A program made the position numbers and the translations under genes. The notes under the pieces are model-generated. The model saw only the letters and a list, made by a program, of their open reading frames with translations, did not search any database and was not told where the DNA came from. DNA of 64,000 nt from NCBI RefSeq assembly GCF_018882325.1, contig NZ_JACVOQ010000004.1, forward strand, positions 186,001 through 250,000. Reading direction: 5' to 3'. Below, in pieces: positions 8,251 to 16,973 of the stretch (position 1 is the stretch's first letter; each line of letters begins with the position of its first letter). This stretch comes from Polynucleobacter sp. 78F-HAINBA. GTDB taxonomy: Bacteria > Pseudomonadota > Gammaproteobacteria > Burkholderiales > Burkholderiaceae.

Positions 8251-11211
8251 TTACTTATTAGTCACAATGGCTAGCGCACGTGAGGCAAAAATACTTTTAG
8301 GAATAGTGAGCGTCACAGGTTTAAAGCCGAGCCTTTTCATGAGGCTTTGCAACCTGGGCCCTATCTGCTTTGCATAAGCGGCAAAACTAAAGCCGCCAAA
8401 AGAGTGGTAGGGGCTTGTGCCCGTCACCCAATGACCCAACCAAACCCGAATCAATTCCTCGGGAAGTTCATTGGCATAGGCATTTTTAATCGCGCCATCT
8501 AACAAGGGCAACTCTGAAGGGCTCGCCAAGCTTTTAGCTTCTTGCTTTTTTTTCACGGCCACTTTACGCAAATCCTGATCCTTTAATACATGAGGAACAA
8601 ACTTACGATAAAAATTAGGCTCAGCACCATTAAAAGCCGCGCCAATCTCTTTTCTCAACTGCTTGCCGGTGTAGGGCTTGGCTATTAAACCTTTTTGCTC
8701 ATTAAATTCCAGCAAGACTAATGGGTACATCTTTTTTTGCGTGGACACGCCGCTATGGATCAGCATTTTTTGCAATCGGTCTGCTATGGCATCGTATTGC
8801 TCCATGTGCTCACGCAGGGGTTTTGAGATCCAGGCCAAACGATCTTTATCACCTTGGGCATTCGATTTATCGCGCAGCACAATAGATCCAAAGATGGAAT
8901 CGATTTGATCAGCCATGACATACGGTATTTTGTGAGGGCGGTTTGAGCTCTCCATACAAAACCACAGCGACGTTAAAAATGTATAGCGATTCCAGCGGTA
9001 AACCCAGAGCTCCATATCATTTTCAGACTCCTCTTCAGATAGGTTGCCCCGAATATCTTTGATAATTTGGGCAATCCCATTTTTTACGGCGCGCATATCA
9101 ATCAGCCCCGTAGAACCCAAAATCGGGTTCTGTGTAGGCGGCATCAATAAAAAATCTTTTTTGCCAAACAGCCGCGTGCGATCCATCAAGACATTTTGCA
9201 AACCAGTGGCCCCTGCATCGACATAACTATGCAAATCATGGGTGAGGTAATGCAAGCCTGGTCGCCAATATTTTGGTAAATCCCAATCCAACAAATCAAC
9301 CATCGCTTGATCGACACCCGATTTGATGAGATGTTGATTTCCGTACTGCTTTAGGGTGCCAAAACTGACCTTACGCTCACCAATACCAAGATCGTGAGCC
9401 TGATTAAATTCATCAAGATACTGTTGGCAAAAACCGCTGATCTGCTCTGCCTCAATCTCTGAGAATGCCCGGGCATAGCCCAAGCAGGATTTTGCCTCGT
9501 AGCGCTCAACAAGAATTTTTGCAATTCCAGAGGAATCAAAAAACACAATGGTATCAGCATGATTCCAATGATCGGCTTGATTTTGATTGATCCGATCTAA
9601 GTAAGCATAAGAACAAATCTTGTAGCGCCAGAGATAGATTTCCCGATCGCCAATCTTAGACTTAAGCGCCATTAGGGGACAGCGCTGAGCTAACTCTTTT
9701 TCTGACTCAATTAAATCTTCTGGAAGGTTTAATCCAAATTTGGAATCGGCTCGCCCCTTTAGCCACTCTTCTGGCTTTTCCGGTCCACCCATGACTTCTA
9801 GCGCCCTACTTAACTTGATGCCAAGAATCGCCACCATGCGCAGCGCAATCGTTGCCCAATAAGGCATCGTATTAAAGCCAGCATCTCGCTCCTTCTTATT
9901 TAGAAATGTTCTTAAGAGGACAAGCTCAGCACCCGTTAAGGTTTTTTGATCCCAGGAAATTCTTTGATTGTTCGACGCCAATAGACGCTGTGAGTAACTA
10001 GAGCTTTGATCAAGACGTAAGCGAGAGCCTTTGCCCTTGGGATACTTAATCCGCTCTATCGGAGGCTCAAGAAAATCATCCGTTGGGTCTTCGCCGCTTT
10101 CTTCAAATTCCTCCAACTCATCGCTCGTTAATGGGGGCACCCACATTGACCTACGAATAATCGGATCCCCATACCGATCTTCCTCCCCGCTGATATCGCC
10201 CAAAAAGTGATCCGCAAAGATATGCGCTCCGGGATCGTATCTACGGTTTCTAGATCCGCCACCTCCTGCGCCACCGCTACCCCTATGGCCAGGCAGCTCT
10301 ACCAATATCTTTAACAGGCTTGCCAGCTCAGCTAGTGGATGCTCCCCCTCATCGTCATTATTAAATCCGTCCTCTTGTAAGGTCCTTGCAATTTCTTCAA
10401 TACGCTTACTTGCCTGCTTACGAAATTGCTCGCCGGGTAACTCCAATAATTTGCCTAATTCAAGCGCGAGATCTGTTTTTAGCCACTGTGAACTTAATCT
10501 ACGCACGATGGTTTCTGCTTTTTTAAAGCGCGAATGATTTGCTTCAGACAAAAGATTGGCTTTAATTAAGCGCTGACTCTCTAGCCTTACCTTTTCTTGA
10601 GATGGCAGATTGCCTGCAATTTCTTTGCTTGCCAATTCATGATATTGACCATAAACAAGACCCGTTAATCGCCTTGCATAAGTAAGTTTTTGCTGCATTG
10701 CAACATCATTAACGTTTGTTGCAGCATCAAAATCATTTTGCAAACAGGAGTAAAGAAGAAAGTTCCCGCACCTGTTCGTATACATTGGGTTAGAAAAATG
10801 CATCGCACCATTTTTCATGGAATTTTGGCGTCGCCCAACATAAAACGCCTTAAACCGCTCTTGCTGGTTGACCCTTTGATTCGAGGTTGCCGCATTGATG
10901 GCATCCAAAATTTTCTGGGCGCTGTTCTCTAAGTCATCCCAAGGAATTGAACCCATCGTGGCGTCCTCGCCCATGGCATTCTTAATTTCGGAAATCCGCT
11001 CGGGCACCCCATTAAATGCCCGAAATCCATGGTCTGGCCGGATATACCAAATGAACTCTAAAAACCAAGCAAACTCCTCTTGGTCAAGATTTTCTAAAAA
11101 GTACTCCCAAGAATGATTGGGGAAGATCGCCTGAACAATCTCCCTAAATGGTTCGCTTTGGGCATATATAACTTGCCCAGATTCCTCTGTCTTGGTTTGG
11201 CTTTTAGCCAT
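8251..11211 (-). CDS. Large recombinase-like partner protein (second gene of the trio)
   Basis: 986 aa, not clearly assigned. Near the C-terminus, ELIRVWLGHWVTGTSPY (about 915-934) resembles the GH box and catalytic Tyr of tyrosine recombinases. SNRPHKIPYV near 757, followed by a segment like RLAWISKPLREHM, resembles the strand region of that fold. The H-x-x-R box is not convincing, so it may be a divergent or inactive recombinase. A glycine-rich linker with basic residues (about 311-328) and an acidic patch split it into an N-terminal and a C-terminal part. Its ATG overlaps the stop of the upstream 185-aa gene by eight bases, so the two are probably translationally coupled. Confidence 0.65.
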   Translation of the reverse strand: MAKSQTKTEESGQVIYAQSEPFREIVQAIFPNHSWEYFLENLDQEEFAWFLEFIWYIRPDHGFRAFNGVPERISEIKNAMGEDATMGSIPWDDLENSAQKILDAINAATSNQRVNQQERFKAFYVGRRQNSMKNGAMHFSNPMYTNRCGNFLLYSCLQNDFDAATNVNDVAMQQKLTYARRLTGLVYGQYHELASKEIAGNLPSQEKVRLESQRLIKANLLSEANHSRFKKAETIVRRLSSQWLKTDLALELGKLLELPGEQFRKQASKRIEEIARTLQEDGFNNDDEGEHPLAELASLLKILVELPGHRGSGGAGGGGSRNRRYDPGAHIFADHFLGDISGEEDRYGDPIIRRSMWVPPLTSDELEEFEESGEDPTDDFLEPPIERIKYPKGKGSRLRLDQSSSYSQRLLASNNQRISWDQKTLTGAELVLLRTFLNKKERDAGFNTMPYWATIALRMVAILGIKLSRALEVMGGPEKPEEWLKGRADSKFGLNLPEDLIESEKELAQRCPLMALKSKIGDREIYLWRYKICSYAYLDRINQNQADHWNHADTIVFFDSSGIAKILVERYEAKSCLGYARAFSEIEAEQISGFCQQYLDEFNQAHDLGIGERKVSFGTLKQYGNQHLIKSGVDQAMVDLLDWDLPKYWRPGLHYLTHDLHSYVDAGATGLQNVLMDRTRLFGKKDFLLMPPTQNPILGSTGLIDMRAVKNGIAQIIKDIRGNLSEEESENDMELWVYRWNRYTFLTSLWFCMESSNRPHKIPYVMADQIDSIFGSIVLRDKSNAQGDKDRLAWISKPLREHMEQYDAIADRLQKMLIHSGVSTQKKMYPLVLLEFNEQKGLIAKPYTGKQLRKEIGAAFNGAEPNFYRKFVPHVLKDQDLRKVAVKKKQEAKSLASPSELPLLDGAIKNAYANELPEELIRVWLGHWVTGTSPYHSFGGFSFAAYAKQIGPRLQSLMKRLGFKPVTLTIPKSIFASRALAIVTNK

Positions 11212-11761
11212 TATTCCCGCCCGATGGGGTCAATGCCCTTTGCTCAAGCTCAAGACGAATCCTGGAATTTTCCTGTTCTTGCTCCATCTCCAAACGCTTA
11301 TTAGTCGCTCGGTAGTCTCTGGTTTTAACCAAAAACCAAGCCGCTAACTCCCTTTGGTTAAGCATCCTTCCAAACCAGCGCATGAGATTAGGGACTCTTA
11401 AAGCAAGGGCAGGGGCATTAAGTCGATCAAAATTTTGAGATAAGTTGCTGTACTCACGAAGCTTTTCAGCTTTCAAAAATCGGCCCGCCACCAAGCAAGT
11501 TATCTTTGCCTTAGGTCCCACCCGCTGAATTAGCCACCAAGCAGCAGGTCTTGCTAGCAACTGATAGCGCTCACCTTTTTTGTGAACCATCGGAGGATTG
11601 GCTATTAATATATGCAAAGCAGCTTGCACGCTTAAAATATCGGAATCGGGCTGCAACACTGCGCCGTTTTGAAAATTGCGAATTTCCTCACTTAAGTCTG
11701 GATCGAGCTCAATTTGGTCGGCCTGAACGTCGATCAAGGCGAATTTCGCGTTATTGCCCAT
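11204..11761 (-). CDS. Small conserved-type protein, first gene of the recombinase trio
   Basis: 185 aa of unknown family. It has no signal peptide or membrane segment. The C-terminal 50 residues are strongly charged and helical (RATNKRLEMEQEQENSRIRLELEQ), a likely coiled coil. The middle contains aromatic-basic stretches (AAWWLIQRV, NLMRWFGRM) that could bind DNA or a partner. It opens the operon, overlaps the 986-aa gene by eight bases, and lies beside the tRNA-derived scar at 11,960-11,996. A directionality or accessory factor for the large recombinases fits its position, but this is inference. Confidence 0.65.
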   Translation of the reverse strand: MGNNAKFALIDVQADQIELDPDLSEEIRNFQNGAVLQPDSDILSVQAALHILIANPPMVHKKGERYQLLARPAAWWLIQRVGPKAKITCLVAGRFLKAEKLREYSNLSQNFDRLNAPALALRVPNLMRWFGRMLNQRELAAWFLVKTRDYRATNKRLEMEQEQENSRIRLELEQRALTPSGGNNG

Positions 11762-12077
11762 AAAGCCTCTAGATATATAGATGTTTTCATCCTAGGCCGA
11801 TACTCACATGAAGTCAATGAGATTTTAATGAGCGAACTGGTTTGTGTTAAATTGTTTTAAATAGATTTGCTCATTTTATTTTTTAAAGCCTTGAAGCCCC
11901 TGTTTTATATAGAGTTTACCTTTAAAACTATTAAAATCATTTAGCGCAAAAATGTGAACGAGGACTCCGAAGCTTCGATTCCTGCCGGGCGCACCAAATT
12001 AGGGGGGTTTTTGACCTACATCATGCGTAAATTCGTGAAAAAGGCTATCATTTGCACCTAACTTATTGATTCTTATC
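11762..12077. other. Divergent intergenic region at the island end
   Basis: About 300 bases between the divergent trio operon and the desaturase gene. The part from 11,800 to 11,955 is AT-rich and should hold the trio promoter, but no -35/-10 pair is convincing. The tRNA-Arg scar follows, then a G-run/T-run. TTGACC at 12,011-12,016 is a good -35-like box for the desaturase, without a clear -10 at the right distance. Confidence 0.5.
11960..11996 (+). other. Damaged 3' part of tRNA-Arg(CCG), probable attachment-site scar
   Basis: The stretch reads as a tRNA-Arg anticodon loop CTCCGAA with stem-like flanks, then directly TTCGATT (T-loop), CCTGC (T-stem 3' strand), CGGGCGC (acceptor 3' strand) and ACCA. 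The variable loop and the 5' strand of the T-stem are missing. No matching 5' half (GCGCCCG, D-arm) precedes it, so it is not a working tRNA. Islands that integrate in tRNA genes leave such 3' copies at their far end. The intact tRNA-Arg would then lie left of this window in the same direction. Confidence 0.6.
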
Positions 12078-13220
12078 ATGTCAAATCATCTAAATCCTGC
12101 ACTCTCTGAGCCATCCATTGCCAATCCTTTGGCTCCCGATCTTCCGTTGCCGCATCGAAAAGTCATTCGCAGCTGGCTGATCCCAATGGCTGAAGGAGAA
12201 ACCGCGAAAGCAATCGCGCTTTTAGTGCTAGATGCCGTTTTGTGGCTTGCCTGCATTGCTGGAACTATTTTTGTCGAAAGCATACTAATCAAGATCATCT
12301 TGGGCGTAGTTGCCGGCTTCGTTACAGGTCGCATCTTTATTCTTGGTCACGATGCGTGTCACCAAAGCTATACGCCACACCGCGAACTCAATAAAGTATT
12401 GGGTCGCATCGCATTCTTGCCATCCCTAACTCCTTATAGTCTATGGGATGTAGGCCATAACGTAGTTCATCACGGCCAAACTAACCTCAAAGGGTTTGAC
12501 TTTGTCTGGGCCCCGCTATCGAAGGCTGAGTTTGATGCTTTACCAGCTTGGCGCAAAGCCTTAGAACGCCTCTACCGTAGCGGATGGGGTCCAGTTTTCT
12601 ACTACCTTATTGAAATCTGGTGGAGACGTGAGTACTTCCCTAATGCGAAGAACAAACCTGGCGATCGCCCAATCTTCCTAAAAGACAACTTGTTGGTAAC
12701 TGGCTTTGCCATCATCTGGATTGGCTGCCTTATTGCTGGCGCCCTTGCTACTGGTCAATCAGTTTGGCTGGGCTTAATTACTGGCTTTGCCGTCCCATTC
12801 TTATTTTGGAACGGCATGATTGGCTTTGTAGTCTACGTGCACCATACCCATCCAAAAGTTTCTTGGTACGACAAGAAGTCTGAGTGGTTACGCGCCCAGC
12901 CTTTTGTTTCAACCACGGTTCATTTGACCTTTAACTGGATTTGGGGCTCTTTAATGCACCACATTATGGAGCACACAGCCCATCACGTGGATATGAGCGT
13001 CCCCCTATATCGCCTGCAAGAAGCCCAAAATACCCTGGAAACCATCCTTCCAGAGCGTATTTTTGTGCAAAAGTTCTCTTGGGCTTGGTATTTCGATACC
13101 GCGCGCAAATGCAAGCTCTATGACTTCGAAAACAAGGCCTGGCTAGATTTTGATGGCAATAAAACGGCTGATTCCGTCAGAGTCGTCCTAAGCCCAGCCC
13201 CAGCGGGACAAAACGGGTAA
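12078..13220 (+). CDS. Membrane fatty acid desaturase
   Basis: 380 aa from the ATG at 12,078; a TTG four codons upstream is less likely. The three histidine clusters that bind the di-iron centre of membrane desaturases are present: HDACH (about 91-95), HNVVHH (about 127-132) and HHIMEHTAHH (about 294-303). Hydrophobic segments lie between them (about 45-85 and 205-250). It should introduce a double bond into acyl chains of membrane lipids using an electron-transfer partner encoded elsewhere. It is the first core gene right of the island, transcribed away from it. Substrate and position of the double bond cannot be read from sequence. Confidence 0.88.
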   Translation: MSNHLNPALSEPSIANPLAPDLPLPHRKVIRSWLIPMAEGETAKAIALLVLDAVLWLACIAGTIFVESILIKIILGVVAGFVTGRIFILGHDACHQSYTPHRELNKVLGRIAFLPSLTPYSLWDVGHNVVHHGQTNLKGFDFVWAPLSKAEFDALPAWRKALERLYRSGWGPVFYYLIEIWWRREYFPNAKNKPGDRPIFLKDNLLVTGFAIIWIGCLIAGALATGQSVWLGLITGFAVPFLFWNGMIGFVVYVHHTHPKVSWYDKKSEWLRAQPFVSTTVHLTFNWIWGSLMHHIMEHTAHHVDMSVPLYRLQEAQNTLETILPERIFVQKFSWAWYFDTARKCKLYDFENKAWLDFDGNKTADSVRVVLSPAPAGQNG

Positions 13221-13261
13221 AATAGATCTTCTGTACAAGATTTGGCTTACCCGGATTGCCC

Positions 13262-13447
13262 ATGACTACCTCGACTCCAGCTGCTACCCAAGAAACCTCA
13301 CAGAGCCTTAAGTTTTGCTCTTCATGCAGTCGCGAAAAGCGTCTGGAAGGCGGCACCTGGATTCCAACAAGCAATCGTAAGCAACGCTGGATTTGCGCTA
13401 GCTGTTTATACAACCGCACACACCGTACCGGCTCAGCAAAAGCCTAA
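13262..13447 (+). CDS. Small zinc-ribbon-like protein
   Basis: 61 aa from the ATG at 13,262. Two CxxC pairs (CSSC near residue 18 and CASC near 45) are separated by about 23 residues rich in Arg, Lys and Trp, a typical four-Cys zinc ribbon. It is too small for an enzyme; a nucleic-acid-binding or regulatory role is plausible. An 80-aa frame on the other strand covers the same DNA but has no motif. The Cys pairs and the hairpin just at the stop favour this strand. Confidence 0.6.
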   Translation: MTTSTPAATQETSQSLKFCSSCSREKRLEGGTWIPTSNRKQRWICASCLYNRTHRTGSAKA

Positions 13448-13460
13448 TTTTTAATTAGGC
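13442..13460. terminator. Hairpin between convergent genes
   Basis: GCCTAATT and AATTAGGC are perfect complements around a TTT loop. The stem overlaps the stop codon of the zinc-ribbon gene and lies 18 bases past the stop of the metallo-hydrolase on the other strand. On the minus strand TTTTGC follows the stem, so it best fits a terminator for the metallo-hydrolase gene. Confidence 0.6.
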
Positions 13461-13478
13461 ACCCCACTTCAAGTTTGC

Positions 13479-14117
13479 TCAATCCCCTACGTAGGGATTT
13501 GTTTGGCGCTCTTTACCAAATGTCGACATAGGTCCGTGCCCTGGAACAAATTGCACGTCATCGCCTAGCGGCCATAATTTTGTCTTAATGGCATTAATCA
13601 AATCAGCATGATTACCGCGCGGGAAATCTGTTCTTCCAATTGAACCCGCAAAAAGCACGTCGCCCACCAAGGCTAAACGATCTTCTTTATCAAAGAAGAC
13701 AATATGCCCTGGTGTGTGGCCGGGACAATGCAGAACTTCTAAATCAACATTGCCAACCTGCACATGATCGCCATCCTCTAACCAGCGAGTAGGCACAAAT
13801 GCTTTTGCATGACCAAATCCAAAGCGGACTGTTTGCTCGGGCAATTGATCCAACCAAAACTGTTCATCCATTTGCGGGCCCTCGATAGGCACGCCCAATT
13901 GATCTGATAAGTCTTTGGCTGCAGCACAATGATCCAGGTGGCCATGGGTTAATAAAATCTTTTTAACGGTACCGCCTAGTTGCTTAACGCCAGCCAAAAT
14001 CTTATCGATATCTCCACCAGGATCAACCACTGCTGCATCCCCAGTTTCTTGGCAAACCAAGATAGAACAGTTTTGCTCAAATGGGGTAACGGGAACAATT
14101 CCTAATTTGATTGGCAT
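13479..14117 (-). CDS. MBL-fold metallo-hydrolase (glyoxalase II-like)
   Basis: 212 aa. The metal-binding THGHLDH motif is at residues 57-63. Further ligands lie in HCPGHTPGH (about 130-138) and in the C-terminal FVPGHGP. Length and motif spacing match the short, single-domain YcbL-type glyoxalase II relatives rather than full GloB, which carries an extra C-terminal domain. It probably hydrolyses a thioester such as S-lactoylglutathione in the cytoplasm. It is divergent from gcvH with about 70 bases between them. Confidence 0.85.
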   Translation of the reverse strand: MPIKLGIVPVTPFEQNCSILVCQETGDAAVVDPGGDIDKILAGVKQLGGTVKKILLTHGHLDHCAAAKDLSDQLGVPIEGPQMDEQFWLDQLPEQTVRFGFGHAKAFVPTRWLEDGDHVQVGNVDLEVLHCPGHTPGHIVFFDKEDRLALVGDVLFAGSIGRTDFPRGNHADLINAIKTKLWPLGDDVQFVPGHGPMSTFGKERQTNPYVGD

Positions 14118-14190
14118 AAGTTAAAACGCTTAAATTGATTGGCCACTTTTTTATGGCAAAGAAGCTAGAATATATCTCACAGGATACACA

Positions 14191-14583
14191 ATGAAAACTC
14201 AAGACACATTTAAATTCGCGGAAACACATGAGTGGGCCAGCATCGAAGATGATGGACTGGTGTGGGTTGGCATTAGCAATCACGCACAAGAAGCTTTAGG
14301 TGATGTGATGTTTTTTCAAGCGCCGAAGCTTGGACAAGAAGTGAAGCAGAGCGAAGCTATTGCCACAATCGAGTCGGTTAAGGCTGCCAGCGATATTCAT
14401 GCGCCCATTAGTGGTGAGATCGTCGCCCTCAATGAAGAGATGGATGCTAGCCCTGAAGTGGTGAATGAAAAACCTTATGCAGTTTGGCTGTTTAAAATTA
14501 AACCGACATCAACGGAATCTTTAGCCGCAGATCTCAATGCTTTATTGCCTCTTGCGCAATATGAATCTGGGCCAGGTGCTTAA
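14191..14583 (+). CDS. gcvH: Glycine cleavage system H protein
   Basis: 130 aa, the usual length. The lipoyl-domain core is intact, with the lipoylation lysine K64 in ESVKAASD and the family's N-terminal THEW signature at 12-15. GcvH carries the aminomethyl group between the P, T and L proteins of glycine cleavage. Here it stands alone: gcvT and gcvP are not neighbours, unlike the common gcvTHP cluster. Its stop overlaps the stop of convergent priA by four bases. Partner genes may be elsewhere, or the protein may serve lipoate transfer. Confidence 0.93.
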   Translation: MKTQDTFKFAETHEWASIEDDGLVWVGISNHAQEALGDVMFFQAPKLGQEVKQSEAIATIESVKAASDIHAPISGEIVALNEEMDASPEVVNEKPYAVWLFKIKPTSTESLAADLNALLPLAQYESGPGA

Positions 14584-16712
14584 ATAGAAATTGGGTCGCG
14601 CTCTACTAGCCAACGTATGCGCGATGTTTTACTAATTCTTCCAGTGGAATCTTGACGTAGCTCTTGATCAATCATTTCAAGGGCTTCTTGTAGGGCCTTA
14701 CGATTACCGGACTCAATCAGCAATTGGGCGCGCTCTGACCCCGCCACCCTCATGACCGGCTTAGGCACAGGGTCATAGACCTTTAACTCTCTAGTAATCA
14801 TACCCCTGCTTTTCAGGCGCGCTTTGAGCTCATGCAAAAACTGGATTGCCTTATCCAGACTTTTACCTTCCGCATGAATAAGGGCTTGATAAGAGTAGGG
14901 CGGCAATCTTGCCTCTTCACGCTCCCCAGCAGTGAATGCTAAAAATCCATCCACGTCATGCCTAAGCAAATATTGAAATACCGGTGACTCTGGATACTTA
15001 GTCTCGATATAAATATCACCACCGGCTTGACCACTAGTACCTGACCTTCCAGCGCGTCCAGCCACCTGCACCAACTGTGCAAATAATCTTTCGGCTGCCC
15101 TGAAGTCGGCAGAGTAAAGTCGACTATCTGCATCTAAGACTGCAACCAATCCAATATTTTGATAGTCATGTCCCTTGGCAATCATTTGAGTACCAACAAC
15201 AATATCTACATTGCCATCATGTATTTCCTGAAAGAGTGCCTCAGCTCCTTTGCTCTTTCTGCTGGAGTCTGTATCAACCCGCAGCACTCTTGCTAGCGGC
15301 CACATTTCTTCAATAGCATCTTCTAGCTTTTGTGTGCCATGACCTAAAGTTTTTAAATCCGCATTGCCACAATCTGGGCAAAACTGAGGAATTGGTTTTA
15401 CTAAGCCGCAGTGATGGCAGCTCAACACTGCTCGCTTTCCTAACGCACCAGCCTTATGCATTACGGTATAGGTGGAGCACTGGGTGCACTTTGATAACCA
15501 ATTGCATGCCGAGCAGCTGAGCACAGGAGCATACCCGCGTCGATTAATTAAAATCAGGCATTGCTTTTTTTCAGCCAGTGATTTGCTAATGGCATTTGCA
15601 AGCGTTTTGGTGATGAGGCTTTTTTCTTTTGGCACCCCCACATCACCTGGACTAAATTGATTTTGTGGGTCTCGCGTATTAATAAGATGCACACGTGGCA
15701 AGCTAGCGCCCTGCGCTCGCTGATCAAGGCGCATATATTCATAGCGGCTTGAATTAGCAGCTAGCCAAGTTTCCAACGATGGCGTAGCCGAAGATAAGAG
15801 GATCGGAATTTTTTGATCATGTGCACGCCAGATTGCCAAATCCCTTGCGGAGTAACGAGTCCCATCTTGTTGTTTATATGATGGGTCATGCTCCTCATCC
15901 ACCACGATAGCGCGTAAGTTTGGCATTGGCGTTAAAGCCGCCAATCTTGTTCCTAAAATAATTTGCGCCTTGCCTGTCATTGCCTCATACCAAGCTACGC
16001 CTCTTTTCTTTTCACTGACACCGCTATGCAGCACAGCCATTTTTTTATCTGGGAAGTAGGCCTTCACGCGCCTCTCTAATTGCGGCGTTAAATTGATTTC
16101 TGGCACTAGCAATAAGACTTGAGCGCTTTCATCTTTCAGAATACTTGCCAGCCAATTCAAAAAAACCGCTGTCTTACCGCTACCCGTTTGCCCCTGCAAC
16201 AAGATTGCTCTAAATTGATTTTCTTTTGAACTGCCAACTAATAATTCTTGTAACGCCTTTTTTTGCTCGTCGTTCAGTTGATCCAGAGTGATTAATCCTT
16301 CTGGCTTTACTTCTATCTTTTTTTTGCTTTTCTTTTCTGCCGATTTCAGTTTCTCTGGAATCTTTTCCCAATCATCGGCGCTTTTCCACATCTTTGGAAT
16401 AACAGGCAATATGGTTTCACCCAAAGCATGAATGTAATACTGGCTTACAAAATTCATTAGGCGCAACATAGACGCGTCAAATACAGGAAGTGGGGCCAGG
16501 CGGTCTACGGATTTGAGTTTTTCTAAATCATATTCGGAGTGATCGCTCACTTTAATCACAATAGCAACCACCTTAGATCTAGCAAAAGATACCTCTACTA
16601 CATTGCCAACCTCTGGTAATTTGCCTAATTTTTCAGCATCCCACAGATAGTCAAAGCCCTGAGCCAAAGGCTTATCTATTACTACCTGTACAACGATGGG
16701 CTTGGGCATCAT
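14580..16712 (-). CDS. priA: Primosomal replication-restart helicase PriA
   Basis: 710 aa. An N-terminal DNA-binding region (1-110) precedes the superfamily 2 helicase core: Walker A GQTGSGKT (about 175), DEEH box in VVDEEHDPSYKQQDG, and SSATPS motif III. Eight cysteines form the two zinc sites (CSAC, CTQC, CHHC, CPDC) between the helicase lobes. PriA reloads the replisome at stalled forks. The internal linker around 120-150 is unusually lysine-rich (KSAEKKSKKKIEVK). Several DnaA-box-like sequences lie in its upstream region. Confidence 0.95.
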   Translation of the reverse strand: MMPKPIVVQVVIDKPLAQGFDYLWDAEKLGKLPEVGNVVEVSFARSKVVAIVIKVSDHSEYDLEKLKSVDRLAPLPVFDASMLRLMNFVSQYYIHALGETILPVIPKMWKSADDWEKIPEKLKSAEKKSKKKIEVKPEGLITLDQLNDEQKKALQELLVGSSKENQFRAILLQGQTGSGKTAVFLNWLASILKDESAQVLLLVPEINLTPQLERRVKAYFPDKKMAVLHSGVSEKKRGVAWYEAMTGKAQIILGTRLAALTPMPNLRAIVVDEEHDPSYKQQDGTRYSARDLAIWRAHDQKIPILLSSATPSLETWLAANSSRYEYMRLDQRAQGASLPRVHLINTRDPQNQFSPGDVGVPKEKSLITKTLANAISKSLAEKKQCLILINRRGYAPVLSCSACNWLSKCTQCSTYTVMHKAGALGKRAVLSCHHCGLVKPIPQFCPDCGNADLKTLGHGTQKLEDAIEEMWPLARVLRVDTDSSRKSKGAEALFQEIHDGNVDIVVGTQMIAKGHDYQNIGLVAVLDADSRLYSADFRAAERLFAQLVQVAGRAGRSGTSGQAGGDIYIETKYPESPVFQYLLRHDVDGFLAFTAGEREEARLPPYSYQALIHAEGKSLDKAIQFLHELKARLKSRGMITRELKVYDPVPKPVMRVAGSERAQLLIESGNRKALQEALEMIDQELRQDSTGRISKTSRIRWLVERDPISI

Positions 16713-16973
16713 TTACTTAATTTTTCCGCCTTATCCTGTGGATAAGTCTGTGGATATCATTCGCTGTTTTAGATTTATATAGTTATTTTATAGGAATGCT
16801 ATTTTGCATAGAAAATCAGCATTATGTTTATTTTCTATATAAATCAGTAATTTACATTGATTACTAAAGGTGAAAGTTCATAATTCTTACGAATCTCACT
16901 GTATTTATGATTTTGCACATTTCTGTGCATAACTTTCGCCTAAATATTGGCCAAAGTTAGTAATTACTTGTGC
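16713..16973. promoter_or_regulatory. AT-rich priA-hemE gap with DnaA-box-like sites
   Basis: This 261-base gap holds TGTGGATAA at 16,737-16,745 and TGTGCATAA at 16,924-16,932, both exact matches to TTWTNCACA on the minus strand, plus TGTGGATAT (one mismatch) at 16,749-16,757. The priA promoter must lie here, so DnaA control of priA is possible. Confidence 0.5.

Noticed and set aside
11941..11996. Complete tRNA gene or tmRNA 3' end
   Set aside because: No acceptor 5' strand or D-arm precedes it and the T-stem cannot form; the acceptor end matches tRNA-Arg, not tmRNA.
13177..13419. 80-codon minus-strand frame over the small zinc-ribbon gene
   Set aside because: No motif, overlaps the desaturase 3' end, and the plus-strand frame has two CxxC pairs.
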